Counted from the first letter of the stretch, positions 26,417 through 35,799 are shown. The stretch: 41,886 nt of DNA from Pseudomonadales bacterium (GCA_017854255.1 JAFMIA010000008.1:1-41886); one strand, 5' to 3'. Notes: generated from the sequence alone by a model not told the origin. A program made the numbers and translations.

Positions 26417-27067
26417 TTGAAAACACATTTAGCCCGCGATTTAACTGAGCTCGAATCCCAATTATCCAGCCTTGGCGAACTGGTCATTGAATCAGTGCAG
26501 TGTGCCATCGATGCCATCAGTAGTTTTGATCTGGAAAAAGTTGCACGCATCGCTGAAAACGAAAAACGGATAAACGAGATGGAAATCTCGATCGAGCAGA
26601 ACTGTTTAAAAATCATCGCGCTACATCAACCCGTTGCAACCGACCTGCGCTTTTTGATTGTGGTACTCAAGGTGAACAACGATTTGGAACGTATCGCAGA
26701 TCAAGCCGTCAATATTGGCGCAAGGATCCAGTTTTTGTATGACCGGCCTCGAATACCGGTTGACCTACACTTCGAGTGGATGGGCCCCAGTAGTCTGAAA
26801 ATGGTTGAACAGGCGCTCGCGGCGCTGCTTGACAAAGACACCCAAGCTGCGCGCGCCGTGCTGGACATGGATAACGAGGTCGATGCCTTCCACGCCCTGA
26901 CCTATCGCGATTTAATCAAAGCCATGACCGACAATCCGAGCATCACAACGGAGGCCGTGTCGCATCTAACGATTTCATCAAACATCGAGCGCATTGCCGA
27001 TCTTGGCACCAATATCGCGGAGGAAATCATTTTCATGAATGATGGCGAGATACTCCGGCATACCTAG
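26417..27067 (+). CDS. phoU: Phosphate signalling complex protein PhoU
   Basis: A 216-residue protein with two PhoU domains, each a three-helix bundle with the E/DxxxD metal pattern: LERIADQAVNIG in the first and IERIADLGTNIAEE in the second. It links Pst transport to PhoR and represses the Pho regulon under phosphate sufficiency. I place the start at the TTG at 26417, preceded by TAGGAG: the longer open frame from 26330 would overlap pstB by 77 nt, and homologues begin near THLARDLTELESQL. It is the last gene of the operon; no convincing terminator follows. Confidence 0.95.
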   Translation: MKTHLARDLTELESQLSSLGELVIESVQCAIDAISSFDLEKVARIAENEKRINEMEISIEQNCLKIIALHQPVATDLRFLIVVLKVNNDLERIADQAVNIGARIQFLYDRPRIPVDLHFEWMGPSSLKMVEQALAALLDKDTQAARAVLDMDNEVDAFHALTYRDLIKAMTDNPSITTEAVSHLTISSNIERIADLGTNIAEEIIFMNDGEILRHT

Positions 27068-27311
27068 TCACTCGATGCCGGACGAGCGCGGCGCCTGCCA
27101 GGTTAGTCTCCTAGCCCGAGGTCCGAGACGGTTTTATGACCAAACGCCACACCGGATTGCGACGACTTGACTCGCCTGAGCCGCGCCCTCCCCAAAGCGT
27201 TAACGCATTCGGTCAGAATCACTGCGGCAGCGATGCCAATTCGCTAAAACGCTGGCGTGATAAGGAGACGGAGCCGGCATCGATGGATCTGGTTGACGCG
27301 CACTCCGCACG
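27068..27311. other. Convergent gap after phoU
   Basis: About 240 bp between phoU and the convergent sulfatase gene. It contains a 60-codon open frame (27136-27318) with low-complexity, charged composition and no ribosome-binding site that I accept as real. No clear terminator hairpin was found. Confidence 0.4.
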
Positions 27312-29639
27312 CTACTGACTGCTCAAGCTCGCTTGAAACTGTCCTTTGCGCTCGGCCTTTTTTGTTGCCTCACTGGCCTGACTCAACCGCTCGAGCGTCA
27401 CCGACTCAATCGTACCGGTGAACACAAAGTTATGCGGATAAGGTCCAACGGGTGAGCCCGTATCGCGCCCAACATCGAAGGTTTCACCACTCATGGAATA
27501 AATCACCGGGACCGTTCTTGGGATTCGATTGCTTGCGACGCTCACACCGTTGACACTGAGCACCGCCTCGCCACCGGCGCCAAAGCCGCCGTCATGATGA
27601 TAGGTCAGGGTAAGTTCGTACGCACCGGCGTCCAAAGGGGTTGTTGACGCAACAAACGTCAATTCATGACCAAACCAGTTGTATAAATAGGTTGGACAGC
27701 CAGCTTGATCTAGATATAGGCTCCAGCCCGCCATATTGCCGCCCTGACACGCGATCACCCCTTGGCTGCACAAGTCATCAAGCACAACCTTGGCTGATAT
27801 TTGATGCGAGACATTCTTTAAATTTAGCACCGAATGCTCAGGCATTCGAACATGATGACGGTTGTAAACAATCCGATCATGACCCTCCAAGGAATGCGGC
27901 ACGGCATACTCACCGCCACGCCGCGCCGACGCATCTCGCAGCGGATAAACATCCATGGCCTCAGCTTCGGAATCAAACAACGCTTTGAGCGCAGCGAGTC
28001 GATCCGGATACACGTCCGCTAAATCATTGGACTGCGAAAAGTCCTCCGCAATGTTGTACAACTCCCAAACTTCCTCGGGCCCATCAAACTTGAACCCCGC
28101 AAACCGAATCCAGGGCAGGCGACCATGAAAACAGCTGGCAATCCAACCATCGTGATAAATGGCGCGATTGCCTAATATTTCGAAGTATTGCGTTTGCCGC
28201 CGACTTTCTGCTGCGGGCTCGGTAAAGCAATAACGCATGCTGGTCCCGTGGATCGGCATTTGATCAACACCGTTCACGACCGCCGGCGCCTCAATCCCGA
28301 CGACATCCAGTACCGTCGGCATCAAATCAATCACATGATGAAATTGATCGCGCAGTTCACCCGCGGCCGCACCCATACCTTTTGGCCAAGACACGGCCAA
28401 CGCGTTTCGCGTGCCACCGAAATGCGATGCAACCTGCTTCATCCACTGAAAGGGGGCATCCAGCGCCCAGGCCCAACCGACATTAAAATGGTTTTCACAA
28501 CGATCGGTCCCAAAATCCGCCATATGTTCCAGCAACCACTCAGGATCTTCATGGACGCCATTTTGGAATGACGGCGCGCTCCAAGCACCATGAATCGTGC
28601 CCTCCGCTGAGGCGCCGTTATCCCCGGTTAGATAAATCACCAAGGTATTATCGAACTCACCCAGATCAACGAGGGTCTGAAAGACCCGGTCGACCTGGGC
28701 ATCGGTATGAGCCAAGAAACCCGCAAAAACTTCCATCAACCGGCTTGCAACCGGTTTGTAGCGGTCTGGGTACTCGGACCAACTGGGCACTTCCTCCGGC
28801 CGGTCAGTTAGGCGCGTACCGGGCGGAATAACACCCGCCGCCAACTGCTTGTCAAAGATCGCTTGCCGTAAGGCATCCCATCCACCGTCGAATTGACCCT
28901 TAAACGGCGTGACCCATGATTCATCAACATGATGGGGCGCATGCACGGCCGCGGGCGCAAAATAGCAAAAGAAAGGGCGATCGGGCGCTGCCGCTTTTTG
29001 TTGCTGAATCCAATGAATGGCTTGATCGGCCAGATCTTCCGTTAGGTGGTACCCCGGCTGATTGAGGTGCGGCTCAATGGGCGTCGTTTGATCATAAACC
29101 GGCGGCTCCCAATGACTGGCCTCCGCCCCTAAAATCCCGTAGAAGCGTTCAAAGCCTTGCCCTGTAGGCCAGCGATCAAAGGGCCCAGCGGGGTTTTGCT
29201 CCCAACTTGGCGTGAGATGCCACTTCCCAAAACAGCCGGTGGAATAGCCGTTTTGCTTGAGAATCTCAGCCAAGGTCGCACTCTCCTTGGGAATCGCACT
29301 GTCATACGCGGGAAAACTATTCGCAATCTCCGTAATGCCGCCCATATGGACACTATGGTGGTTCCGTCCGGTCAGCAGAGCCGCCCGCGTCGGCGAGCAA
29401 AGGGCCGTCGTGTGAAACTGATTGAACTTGAGGCCTTCGGCGGCGATTCGGTCAACGCCAGGCGCTGGAATGGGACCACCAAAGGTTTCAACGCTACCAA
29501 AGCCCACATCGTCCAGCATGACGATGACAACATTGGGCTTGCCCTGTGCGGGCTGAGAGAGCTTTAAGCGCTGGGGCGTTGCGTCTTCAAACAAACGCTC
29601 GATCTTGCCTGCGAATGTTGGATTCTGTTTTATTGTCAT
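27312..29639 (-). CDS. Type I arylsulfatase (formylglycine-dependent)
   Basis: A 775-residue member of the alkaline phosphatase superfamily sulfatases. The modification motif is CSPTRAALLTGR with Cys81, which must be converted to formylglycine by a sulfatase-maturing enzyme (not in the window). The N-terminal metal site is NVVIVMLDDVGFG with paired Asp, and further metal/sulfate ligands are in TGDNGAS and the GKWHLTP lysine-histidine pair. The C-terminal 180 residues form a beta-rich domain typical of the large arylsulfatases. No clear signal peptide is present, so it may be cytoplasmic. An MBL-type alkylsulfatase-like gene lies directly upstream on the same strand, 167 bp away. Confidence 0.95.
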   Translation of the reverse strand: MTIKQNPTFAGKIERLFEDATPQRLKLSQPAQGKPNVVIVMLDDVGFGSVETFGGPIPAPGVDRIAAEGLKFNQFHTTALCSPTRAALLTGRNHHSVHMGGITEIANSFPAYDSAIPKESATLAEILKQNGYSTGCFGKWHLTPSWEQNPAGPFDRWPTGQGFERFYGILGAEASHWEPPVYDQTTPIEPHLNQPGYHLTEDLADQAIHWIQQQKAAAPDRPFFCYFAPAAVHAPHHVDESWVTPFKGQFDGGWDALRQAIFDKQLAAGVIPPGTRLTDRPEEVPSWSEYPDRYKPVASRLMEVFAGFLAHTDAQVDRVFQTLVDLGEFDNTLVIYLTGDNGASAEGTIHGAWSAPSFQNGVHEDPEWLLEHMADFGTDRCENHFNVGWAWALDAPFQWMKQVASHFGGTRNALAVSWPKGMGAAAGELRDQFHHVIDLMPTVLDVVGIEAPAVVNGVDQMPIHGTSMRYCFTEPAAESRRQTQYFEILGNRAIYHDGWIASCFHGRLPWIRFAGFKFDGPEEVWELYNIAEDFSQSNDLADVYPDRLAALKALFDSEAEAMDVYPLRDASARRGGEYAVPHSLEGHDRIVYNRHHVRMPEHSVLNLKNVSHQISAKVVLDDLCSQGVIACQGGNMAGWSLYLDQAGCPTYLYNWFGHELTFVASTTPLDAGAYELTLTYHHDGGFGAGGEAVLSVNGVSVASNRIPRTVPVIYSMSGETFDVGRDTGSPVGPYPHNFVFTGTIESVTLERLSQASEATKKAERKGQFQASLSSQ

Positions 29640-29731
29640 GGTTTTTACCTATTGTGAGTTGCGCTAACTCGGAGCCCCTCGGCCTGAATCGTGGCCGAAA
29701 TGATTCTGACAAGATCAAACTGCAACGATAT

Positions 29732-29747
29732 TGCGATCGCTATCGCA
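29732..29747. repeat. Short inverted repeat upstream of the sulfatase
   Basis: TGCGAT and ATCGCA (6 bp each) flank a CGCT loop in the 167-bp gap before the sulfatase start. It could be an operator half-site pair or chance. Confidence 0.35.
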
Positions 29748-29806
29748 GCCGCAGTATTGCTCAATATTCGCAACCCACGCCTTGATCGGATTCAGGCGGC
29801 CGTCCA

Positions 29807-31510
29807 TCACGCTCTAAAACTCGGCAGATCAAACAGCGCCAGCAGTGCCTGAATCTGCGTCGTTTGATCAACGCTCAAATTGCCATGCTCTGCCAAAACG
29901 CTCGACAATGAAGTCTTACCCGCCAATAGCTTTGCCCAGGTTGAGACCGCCAAGGTGATCTGTAAATCGCACGCTTGGGTCGCCACCGGGACGGCTACCG
30001 AATGACGAATCAATAAGCCCGCGCTCGATCCGTCATCAAAGGTAAACCCAATACTGCCGTAGACATCGGTTGCGGCATCTGCATCCAGCAGCACTCGCAA
30101 GATTGGCACCCAACGCGCGCCTTGGCCCGATAACACCTCTTGCTCACGGAAACGGTGAATTCGGAATCGACTCAAATCGAGATTGTCCTCCAGCTCCAGC
30201 GCCCGGGTTAGACACCAGTTCCGGATATTCGCCGCCGGCGAACAGAACGCGACCTGGCGTAAGCCCGCGGCCAGCCGCGCCTTGTCTGCTTGCGCGTCCT
30301 GAGCCGCAGGATCGCTTACAAGGAGCTGACCTAACTCCAAAGCCCACCGATAGTCCTGCGCCGCAAGCGCCTCGTCAAAGGCCCCTTGCATCAAAGCCCG
30401 ACCCCCAAACGCGTTGATCATCTTGGTTGCACGCTCACCCGGCGCGAGCGGAAACAGTTTTCCTGGGTCTTCATCAAACCAACCAAACAGACCGGTATAA
30501 ACTTGCCGCACATGATGCTCAACAACGCCATACAGTTGTTGGGTGTGAAAATCGGTCTCGAAAACAGCCGGTAATTGTATCTTGTGAATCATCTCATCCA
30601 GGCTCAATCCCAAGTTCGCATGGCGCACGGTTTGATCCCAGATGAATTGAATACTATCGCGATAGCGCTGTATGCCAGCGAGTATCTCAGAGCGGCCCGA
30701 CATTGGCGGACCGTGGGCGCAAATTTGATGTTCAACCTTCAGGCCGGCCAGATGGTCCAGTCCGGTCAACAGCACGCTTGGGTCACGATACTCTTCACCG
30801 CGAATGGCGAAAACATTAAACAATACTGGCCAAAAAATATTGTTCACGGCCAAATCAAGTTCCGGAAAGTGGATCGTCACAGAATCGGTTGCATCCGATG
30901 GCGCTGGCTGAAAGATCACCTTAAGGCCCGCAATGACGGCCTCATGAGGCCCGCCAAAGGTATGGGTCGCGGGAATATGCCCGCCAGTATAAGGCGCGTG
31001 TTTCGGATTACGATAAAACAGGCCTAGACCAATATTCACTCGGGCATCATCTCCGGTCTCTGGCAACATCATGGCAAATTGATGCACCATGCCTCGAGAA
31101 CCCCGAGGGCCAACCTCACCCCCAAATCGGGTCAAGTTCGCCGCGATGCCTTCATGACCGTAAATCGGAAAATCATCATCACCACGCTCGCTAACAATCG
31201 CCGATGTGCCGGCAACGTAATGAAAATGACTGTAGATACAGGCAACAATCGGTTCAGCGGTATGCTGCCGAAGTTTCTCGAGCGCTTGCGCCATCTCTTC
31301 ATGGCACTCACCGGTATCGATCGCGATAATGCCTTCGGGACCGCGAATAAACGTTTGATTCGACAAGCCATTACCGACATAACACCAAGCTGAATCCCCC
31401 ACCGCATAAAACGTTTCCGCCAAGCGGTCGGTGTGAGCCAGATGCTGCGCGTGGGCGAGCTGCCCGTTGGGTCCGCGCGATTGCTCACGAGGTCTAAAAG
31501 GATCGGTCAC
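29807..31510 (-). CDS. Alkyl/aryl-sulfatase-like MBL-fold protein with altered metal motif
   Basis: A 567-residue protein with the three-part SdsA1 layout: metallo-beta-lactamase domain (about 1-300), alkylsulfatase dimerisation domain (about 310-440) and SCP2-like C-terminal domain (about 450-567). Segments such as YCYVGNGLSNQTFI-like N-terminal strands, GGRALMQGAFDEALAAQDYRWALELGQ and LDLSRFRIH support this. The usual HxHxDH zinc motif reads SHFHYVAG (His95, His97, then Val99 and Ala100), so two ligands are missing, and the later Glu positions also differ; CAHGPPMSG keeps a His. I chose the GTG at 31510, with TGGAG upstream, over the TTG at 31537. Activity is therefore uncertain: it may hydrolyse something else or nothing. 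Confidence 0.85.
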   Translation of the reverse strand: MTDPFRPREQSRGPNGQLAHAQHLAHTDRLAETFYAVGDSAWCYVGNGLSNQTFIRGPEGIIAIDTGECHEEMAQALEKLRQHTAEPIVACIYSHFHYVAGTSAIVSERGDDDFPIYGHEGIAANLTRFGGEVGPRGSRGMVHQFAMMLPETGDDARVNIGLGLFYRNPKHAPYTGGHIPATHTFGGPHEAVIAGLKVIFQPAPSDATDSVTIHFPELDLAVNNIFWPVLFNVFAIRGEEYRDPSVLLTGLDHLAGLKVEHQICAHGPPMSGRSEILAGIQRYRDSIQFIWDQTVRHANLGLSLDEMIHKIQLPAVFETDFHTQQLYGVVEHHVRQVYTGLFGWFDEDPGKLFPLAPGERATKMINAFGGRALMQGAFDEALAAQDYRWALELGQLLVSDPAAQDAQADKARLAAGLRQVAFCSPAANIRNWCLTRALELEDNLDLSRFRIHRFREQEVLSGQGARWVPILRVLLDADAATDVYGSIGFTFDDGSSAGLLIRHSVAVPVATQACDLQITLAVSTWAKLLAGKTSLSSVLAEHGNLSVDQTTQIQALLALFDLPSFRA

Positions 31511-31640
31511 GGGTACACTCCAGAATCGCCTAAACAAGCAAGCAAGATACCCTAAAGTTGGCGCGAGCCAAAGAGATGCGTCGCCGTCGGATCAAATTCT
31601 AAGCCTGTAATTACCTCAATGACCTGAGTCCGCTCTGACC

Positions 31641-32462
31641 TCATGCCCCGCCCGAACAGGTCAAAATTTCGCCGGTAATATAATCAGACTCCGGTAACGT
31701 CAGCAAATAGATCGCGCCGGCCGCCTCATCAACGGTCCCAGCACGTCCTAGGGGCACCGTTTGCGCAAGGGCATTTCTTTGCTGGAACGACAGACCCACC
31801 CGGAACTGCTGATCACCAACTGTAATCTCCGGAATTGAATCACTGTATCCTTGGGTTAACCGCGTTTCGATATGACCAAATGCCACGGCATTAACGGTTA
31901 CATTATATCGGCCCCATTCTTTTGCCAGCGTTTTGGTTAAGCCAATGACCGCCGCTTTGCCAGCTGCATACCCGACCTGAGTCGCGCTGCCTTGGGTGCC
32001 ACTCACGGAGGAAACATTCACGACTTTCCGGCAGCAAGCGACCCCATTGCTTTGTATTTCCGCTTTTGCCGTAGGCCGCAACCACTCCGAAAAGGCTTTT
32101 AAAATTCTAAAGGGCACCGTTGCGTGAATATCAAGCATCGCTTGCCATTGCGCCTCAGAGTGATTGTGCATTGCGCCATTCCAGATATAACCCGCATTAT
32201 TAATAATAATATCAAGGCCGCCAAAAGCGTCGACGCAATCCTTAATCACTTGTTCTGGCAGATCCGGTTCGGTCAAATCACCCGTCAAGGACAGCACGTC
32301 CACCTCAAAGGTTTTTAGATGACGCGCCGTCTCCGCCAAAGCGGCTTCATCAATATCTTGGATTACCAGATTCACGCCCGCTCGGGCTAAACGCTGCGCG
32401 GTTGCCCGTCCAATACCTTGTCCTGCCCCGGTAACGAGTGCGATTTTTGAGCGTAAACTCAT
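31641..32462 (-). CDS. SDR family oxidoreductase (FabG-like)
   Basis: A 273-residue classical short-chain dehydrogenase. The cofactor loop is TGAGQGIGRA, with an Asp-Ile-Asp (VIQDID) at the end of beta-2 suggesting NAD. NNAG is followed by the catalytic Ser in VNVSSVSG and the Tyr-Lys pair in GYAAGKAAV. The C-terminus ends TCSGGA. It carries a 15-20 residue insertion around QSNGVACCRKVV that is unusual. AAGGAG precedes the ATG. It lies between the sulfatase pair and the enoyl-CoA hydratase on the same strand; substrate unknown. Confidence 0.92.
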   Translation of the reverse strand: MSLRSKIALVTGAGQGIGRATAQRLARAGVNLVIQDIDEAALAETARHLKTFEVDVLSLTGDLTEPDLPEQVIKDCVDAFGGLDIIINNAGYIWNGAMHNHSEAQWQAMLDIHATVPFRILKAFSEWLRPTAKAEIQSNGVACCRKVVNVSSVSGTQGSATQVGYAAGKAAVIGLTKTLAKEWGRYNVTVNAVAFGHIETRLTQGYSDSIPEITVGDQQFRVGLSFQQRNALAQTVPLGRAGTVDEAAGAIYLLTLPESDYITGEILTCSGGA

Positions 32463-32731
32463 ACTGTGGCTCCTTCAGAACGATTCGGGTTCATGACGGT
32501 TTTGAGTGGACGACCCCAATCAAAGCGCTCAAGACGCCTCATTGGACAGAGGATGTCTCACCCGGCCTAGACACCCAAGCGTTACCCGCCTCGAGACCCC
32601 GTCCGAGACCAATAATCCACTGATCCGATTGGATTTCATCCCCTTTTGCCGATCAAAACCCAACTGGCGCGGCTCAGCAAGGTCGTCATGCATTAAACAT
32701 TGTATTCAAATGGGGGCGCAGCCTTGCCCTG

Positions 32732-33532
32732 CTAGCGACCCGTATACTGGGGTGGCCGCTTTTCAATAAAGGCGCGCATGCCTTCTTTGGCATCCTGCGT
32801 TTTTGAACACAACAACTGGTTGCGGTTTTCTATGGCGATGGCGGCCTCAAGGCTTGCTGCATCGACTGCCAAGTTTAAACCTTCTTTCGTGAGCCGAAGC
32901 CCCATCGGGGAAGTCAACAACATGTCATCAGCGAAGGCCTGCGCCGCGGCAACCAGGTCCGCTTCGGGCACGACTTGCGACACCAAATTCGTCGCGAGCG
33001 CTCTGTCGGCTTCAATAAACCGGCCGGTAAGCATCAGTTCCGCGGCCACCGTTGTGCCCACTAAGCGCGGTAAAAAATAGCTCGTTCCCATATCGCAAGC
33101 TGACAAACCGAGTTTGATAAACGCCGCATTCATGCGCACATTACTTGCGGCGATCCGGACATCTGACGCTAGGGCAAATGCAAAACCGCCACCGCAGGCC
33201 GGCCCTTGTAACATACTGATGATCGGTTGAGGGCACCGCCGCATTTTTATATAGACCTCGGCTAAATAGCCTTGGAACCCCATCCCCTGGCCAAAGGGCC
33301 GAACATTCTCGGGATCACTGGCGGCTTTGATATCAAGCCCCGCGCAAAAAGCGCGCCCACGCCCCCCCATCACGACGACCCGGGTCTCTGAGTTCTCCAT
33401 AAGCGAGTCAAAATAGGCCCGCAATTCCGTGACCATCTCGGTCGTAATCGCATTCAGAGCATCCGGCCTGTTTAACCACAACCAATCCACACCCTCCTGG
33501 TGGACAACCTCGATCGTTTTAAATTGACTCAC
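32732..33532 (-). CDS. Enoyl-CoA hydratase/isomerase family protein
   Basis: A 266-residue crotonase-fold protein acting on an acyl-CoA in the cytoplasm. Oxyanion-hole blocks are GRGRAFCAGLDIKAA and LQGPACGGGFAFALASDVRIA. In the active-site segment, LSACDMGTSYFLPRLVG, Asp occupies the position of one of the two catalytic Glu residues of rat mitochondrial hydratase, so the protein is not a canonical hydratase and could be an isomerase or hydrolase. The start is a GTG at 33532 preceded by AAGGAG (VSQFKTIEVV); the longer ATG frame at 33559 has no such site. It belongs to a same-strand block of lipid/acyl genes. Confidence 0.9.
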   Translation of the reverse strand: MSQFKTIEVVHQEGVDWLWLNRPDALNAITTEMVTELRAYFDSLMENSETRVVVMGGRGRAFCAGLDIKAASDPENVRPFGQGMGFQGYLAEVYIKMRRCPQPIISMLQGPACGGGFAFALASDVRIAASNVRMNAAFIKLGLSACDMGTSYFLPRLVGTTVAAELMLTGRFIEADRALATNLVSQVVPEADLVAAAQAFADDMLLTSPMGLRLTKEGLNLAVDAASLEAAIAIENRNQLLCSKTQDAKEGMRAFIEKRPPQYTGR

Positions 33533-33589
33533 AAAGCACTCCTTATCCCTAAATGTCACACAAAAACCATGAGCGCTGACTAGCCTGCG

Positions 33590-34240
33590 CTACCCAACAA
33601 AACCAACAACCGCGAAGACGACAATCCCGACCATCAAACCAATGTTTTGACCCAAGCCATTATCCGCGGTCTCCTTTAACCGTTGCGCCACGGTTTCCGC
33701 AGGGTCGGCGCCATAACTGACCCGACTGATCACCGGAAACTCAAAGACACAAACGTTTACAGCAACGCCCGTAACCGTTGCCAGCAGCGCCGCGTGCGCT
33801 AAAGACCCAGCCGGCAGCGCTAACAACACCAAGGCGACCAGCAACCAGTTCGCAACGGGCCCTCCCAGGCTCATGGCCAAAAATTGGGCGCGAGAATTAA
33901 CAGCCGTTTTAAAGTTGAACATAAAAAAAGACTTTCGCTCTTTCAATACGGGGGACACCGCGCCGCTCAATCGCGCGCCACTGAAATGCCCCCATTCGTG
34001 TGATAAAAACGCAAGCGCGGCGCCGCCAAAAAACCCACTCGCGACCGCTATTAAAGCAATAAGCAGCCCTTCATTGGCCTCAGACCATGCTTGGCCACTG
34101 CCCCATAACAAAACGATTCCGGTTGCGACCGCACCATGCTGAAAGGCAACCGTTTTCAATCGAGCAAGATCTCGCTGTCGTTGCTTTCGTCTTTCATCGA
34201 CCTGCTCGTCGTTGATCCCTTGTGTTATTGTTTCCGACAT
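33590..34240 (-). CDS. Small membrane protein with HEWGH motif, site-2-protease-like
   Basis: A 216-residue integral membrane protein with a charged cytoplasmic N-terminus (residues 1-34) and about five or six hydrophobic segments. The motif LSHEWGHFSGARL (His81, Glu82, His85) lies in a membrane helix, and SLGGPVANWLL resembles the NxxP segment of M50/S2P metalloproteases, with Asn in the position that follows Pro. I choose the ATG at 34240 because AGGAG sits just before it; the long open frame beginning at 34450 adds an unlikely N-terminus. A substrate is not evident. It might instead be a membrane protein merely resembling S2P. Confidence 0.75.
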   Translation of the reverse strand: MSETITQGINDEQVDERRKQRQRDLARLKTVAFQHGAVATGIVLLWGSGQAWSEANEGLLIALIAVASGFFGGAALAFLSHEWGHFSGARLSGAVSPVLKERKSFFMFNFKTAVNSRAQFLAMSLGGPVANWLLVALVLLALPAGSLAHAALLATVTGVAVNVCVFEFPVISRVSYGADPAETVAQRLKETADNGLGQNIGLMVGIVVFAVVGFVG

Positions 34241-34665
34241 TCTTATACTCCTAATGACTTGTAATCCCGAATCACGACAGGCACCCGCGCCCTGCTTGGA
34301 AACGCCAAGATCTTCTGCCCAAGCCGGGTTTTGGCTCAACTCCTGGAATGATCCCAAACCGGTCCGCTTAACTTCTCGCCGCGGCGTTGTTGCCCACGTC
34401 CTCACCTGCTGCGCCTGAGTAAGCCTGCCTTGCGGGCTCAATTTGAGCAACCCTTAAAATAAAGTCGTGATCCACAAGACTCAGCTGATTGCAACGCAGA
34501 TTCACAAGCATCTCGAAGAAATTAAGCCCCCCTGGATTGCATCAGGAACCCGCGTTTAATGACCTCGTATCGTGTTTAACTGAGGCAATTCGCTGTGGTT
34601 TTTTATCTTACCTCGGCCCCTGCGCCAATGAATGGGTACCAAGGCTTCGCGGTCGGGGCGACGCC
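34241..34665. other. Intergenic gap, nothing recognised
   Basis: About 425 bp between the HEWGH membrane gene and the receiver-kinase gene. It includes open frames on both strands (for example 34489-34674 plus), but none has a ribosome-binding site and family-like composition. No hairpin or repeat was noticed. Confidence 0.4.
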
Positions 34666-35799
34666 TCAGCCTAGATTTAACTCTGATTTTAGTGCCGCTA
34701 ATGGGATGCGCAGATGAACCTCAAAAGAATCCGGCGCAGCCTCGAGCGTTAACAGACCACCCAAATCCTGAGTCATGGTCTTGGCCGCTGCTAAACCAAT
34801 GCTCTGTTGCTGCGCCACCACGTCGTTTGAGCTAAAAAAGTCCATAACCGCGGCTTGAACCGTTGGTTCGATTGTCACGCCGCGACAACGAATGTTCACC
34901 AAAAGTGCGCCGTCTGCGGCCAGGCCAAAAACATCGACCGCAGCCAACGCTGCCCTCGACCCAATTTGTTCTGCCAGAAACTGCGCGATTGATAAGAAAA
35001 TTTTACGAAGCACTTGCGGCGCAAGCTCGAGCTCATTCACGCCAACACCGATATCCGTCGACAACTCAGTGCCTTCTGGCGTGACCACGTCTAAGGCTTT
35101 CACAAAATCAAAAATCAAGCGGTCCGCCGCTGCCAACTCACTGGTTGTCACCTGATTGACGCCAGTGAAGGACTGCATCTTCTCCAGTAATTCCGTACAC
35201 GCACCAACCGCTGCGACAATTTTCACAAGAGGCCCACTGGTTGCTGCGTCGGCGTCTTCCAGCAGCGCCGTTGCATACCCTTCAGCAATACAAAGCTGAT
35301 TGTTAAAATTGTGCGACATAGACCCGATTAACGATGACACCGCTTGATATTTTTCTTGAGCAATCAGTTGGGCTTGGGAAGCTTCCAAACGCTCCATCAG
35401 CCCCACGACCTTCATTCGCGCCAGATATAGGTCGAGAAAAACCTGAACCTTCGCCCGCAACCTTGCGGCTTCAAGCGGCTTGAACATCACATCAACCGCG
35501 CCAATGCTATAGGCCGACCTGGGAATCTCAGAGGCAGTCGTGTCTGCGGTTAAAAAGATGATGGGCGTCGTGCCATTACGGGTTTCAGCACGAATCACCC
35601 CGGCGGCTTCAATGCCGGTCCGACCCGGCATGTGGACATCCAGAATAATCAATAAAAACTCATGCTCGGTGCATAAGGTTTCCGCCTCGAAGCCGTCATG
35701 GGCCTTCACAACATCAACATCGAAGGCCTTCAGCGCAAACGCCAACAGAATCAGATTCTCTTCTACATCATCGACAATAAGGACTTTTGGACGGTTCAT
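34666..35799 (-). CDS. Response-regulator receiver fused to a degenerate histidine-kinase-like domain
   Basis: A 377-residue cytoplasmic signalling protein. The receiver domain (1-120) has Asp10-Asp11, phosphoacceptor Asp54 in LLIILDVHMPG and the conserved Lys in VMFKPLEAA. A coiled-coil linker leads to an H-box-like segment, SSLIGSMSHNFNNQL, with His163. The C-terminal domain has the HATPase outline, ending GLAAAKTMTQDLGGLLTLEA and FEVHLRIPL. The N-box asparagine and the G1 Asp (DxGxGI) are replaced, the latter by CRGVTI, so ATP binding looks lost. The start is the ATG at 35799 after an AGGA; a start 21 nt upstream is possible. The partner kinase and output are unknown. Confidence 0.85.
   Translation of the reverse strand: MNRPKVLIVDDVEENLILLAFALKAFDVDVVKAHDGFEAETLCTEHEFLLIILDVHMPGRTGIEAAGVIRAETRNGTTPIIFLTADTTASEIPRSAYSIGAVDVMFKPLEAARLRAKVQVFLDLYLARMKVVGLMERLEASQAQLIAQEKYQAVSSLIGSMSHNFNNQLCIAEGYATALLEDADAATSGPLVKIVAAVGACTELLEKMQSFTGVNQVTTSELAAADRLIFDFVKALDVVTPEGTELSTDIGVGVNELELAPQVLRKIFLSIAQFLAEQIGSRAALAAVDVFGLAADGALLVNIRCRGVTIEPTVQAAVMDFFSSNDVVAQQQSIGLAAAKTMTQDLGGLLTLEAAPDSFEVHLRIPLAALKSELNLG

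Noticed and set aside
27136-27318. A 60-codon ORF after phoU
   Set aside because: No ribosome-binding site, overlaps the end of the sulfatase gene, and has no recognisable domain.
34489-34674. A 61-codon ORF in the gap before the receiver-kinase gene
   Set aside because: No ribosome-binding site, ends inside the opposing gene's 3' end, and has no recognisable domain.
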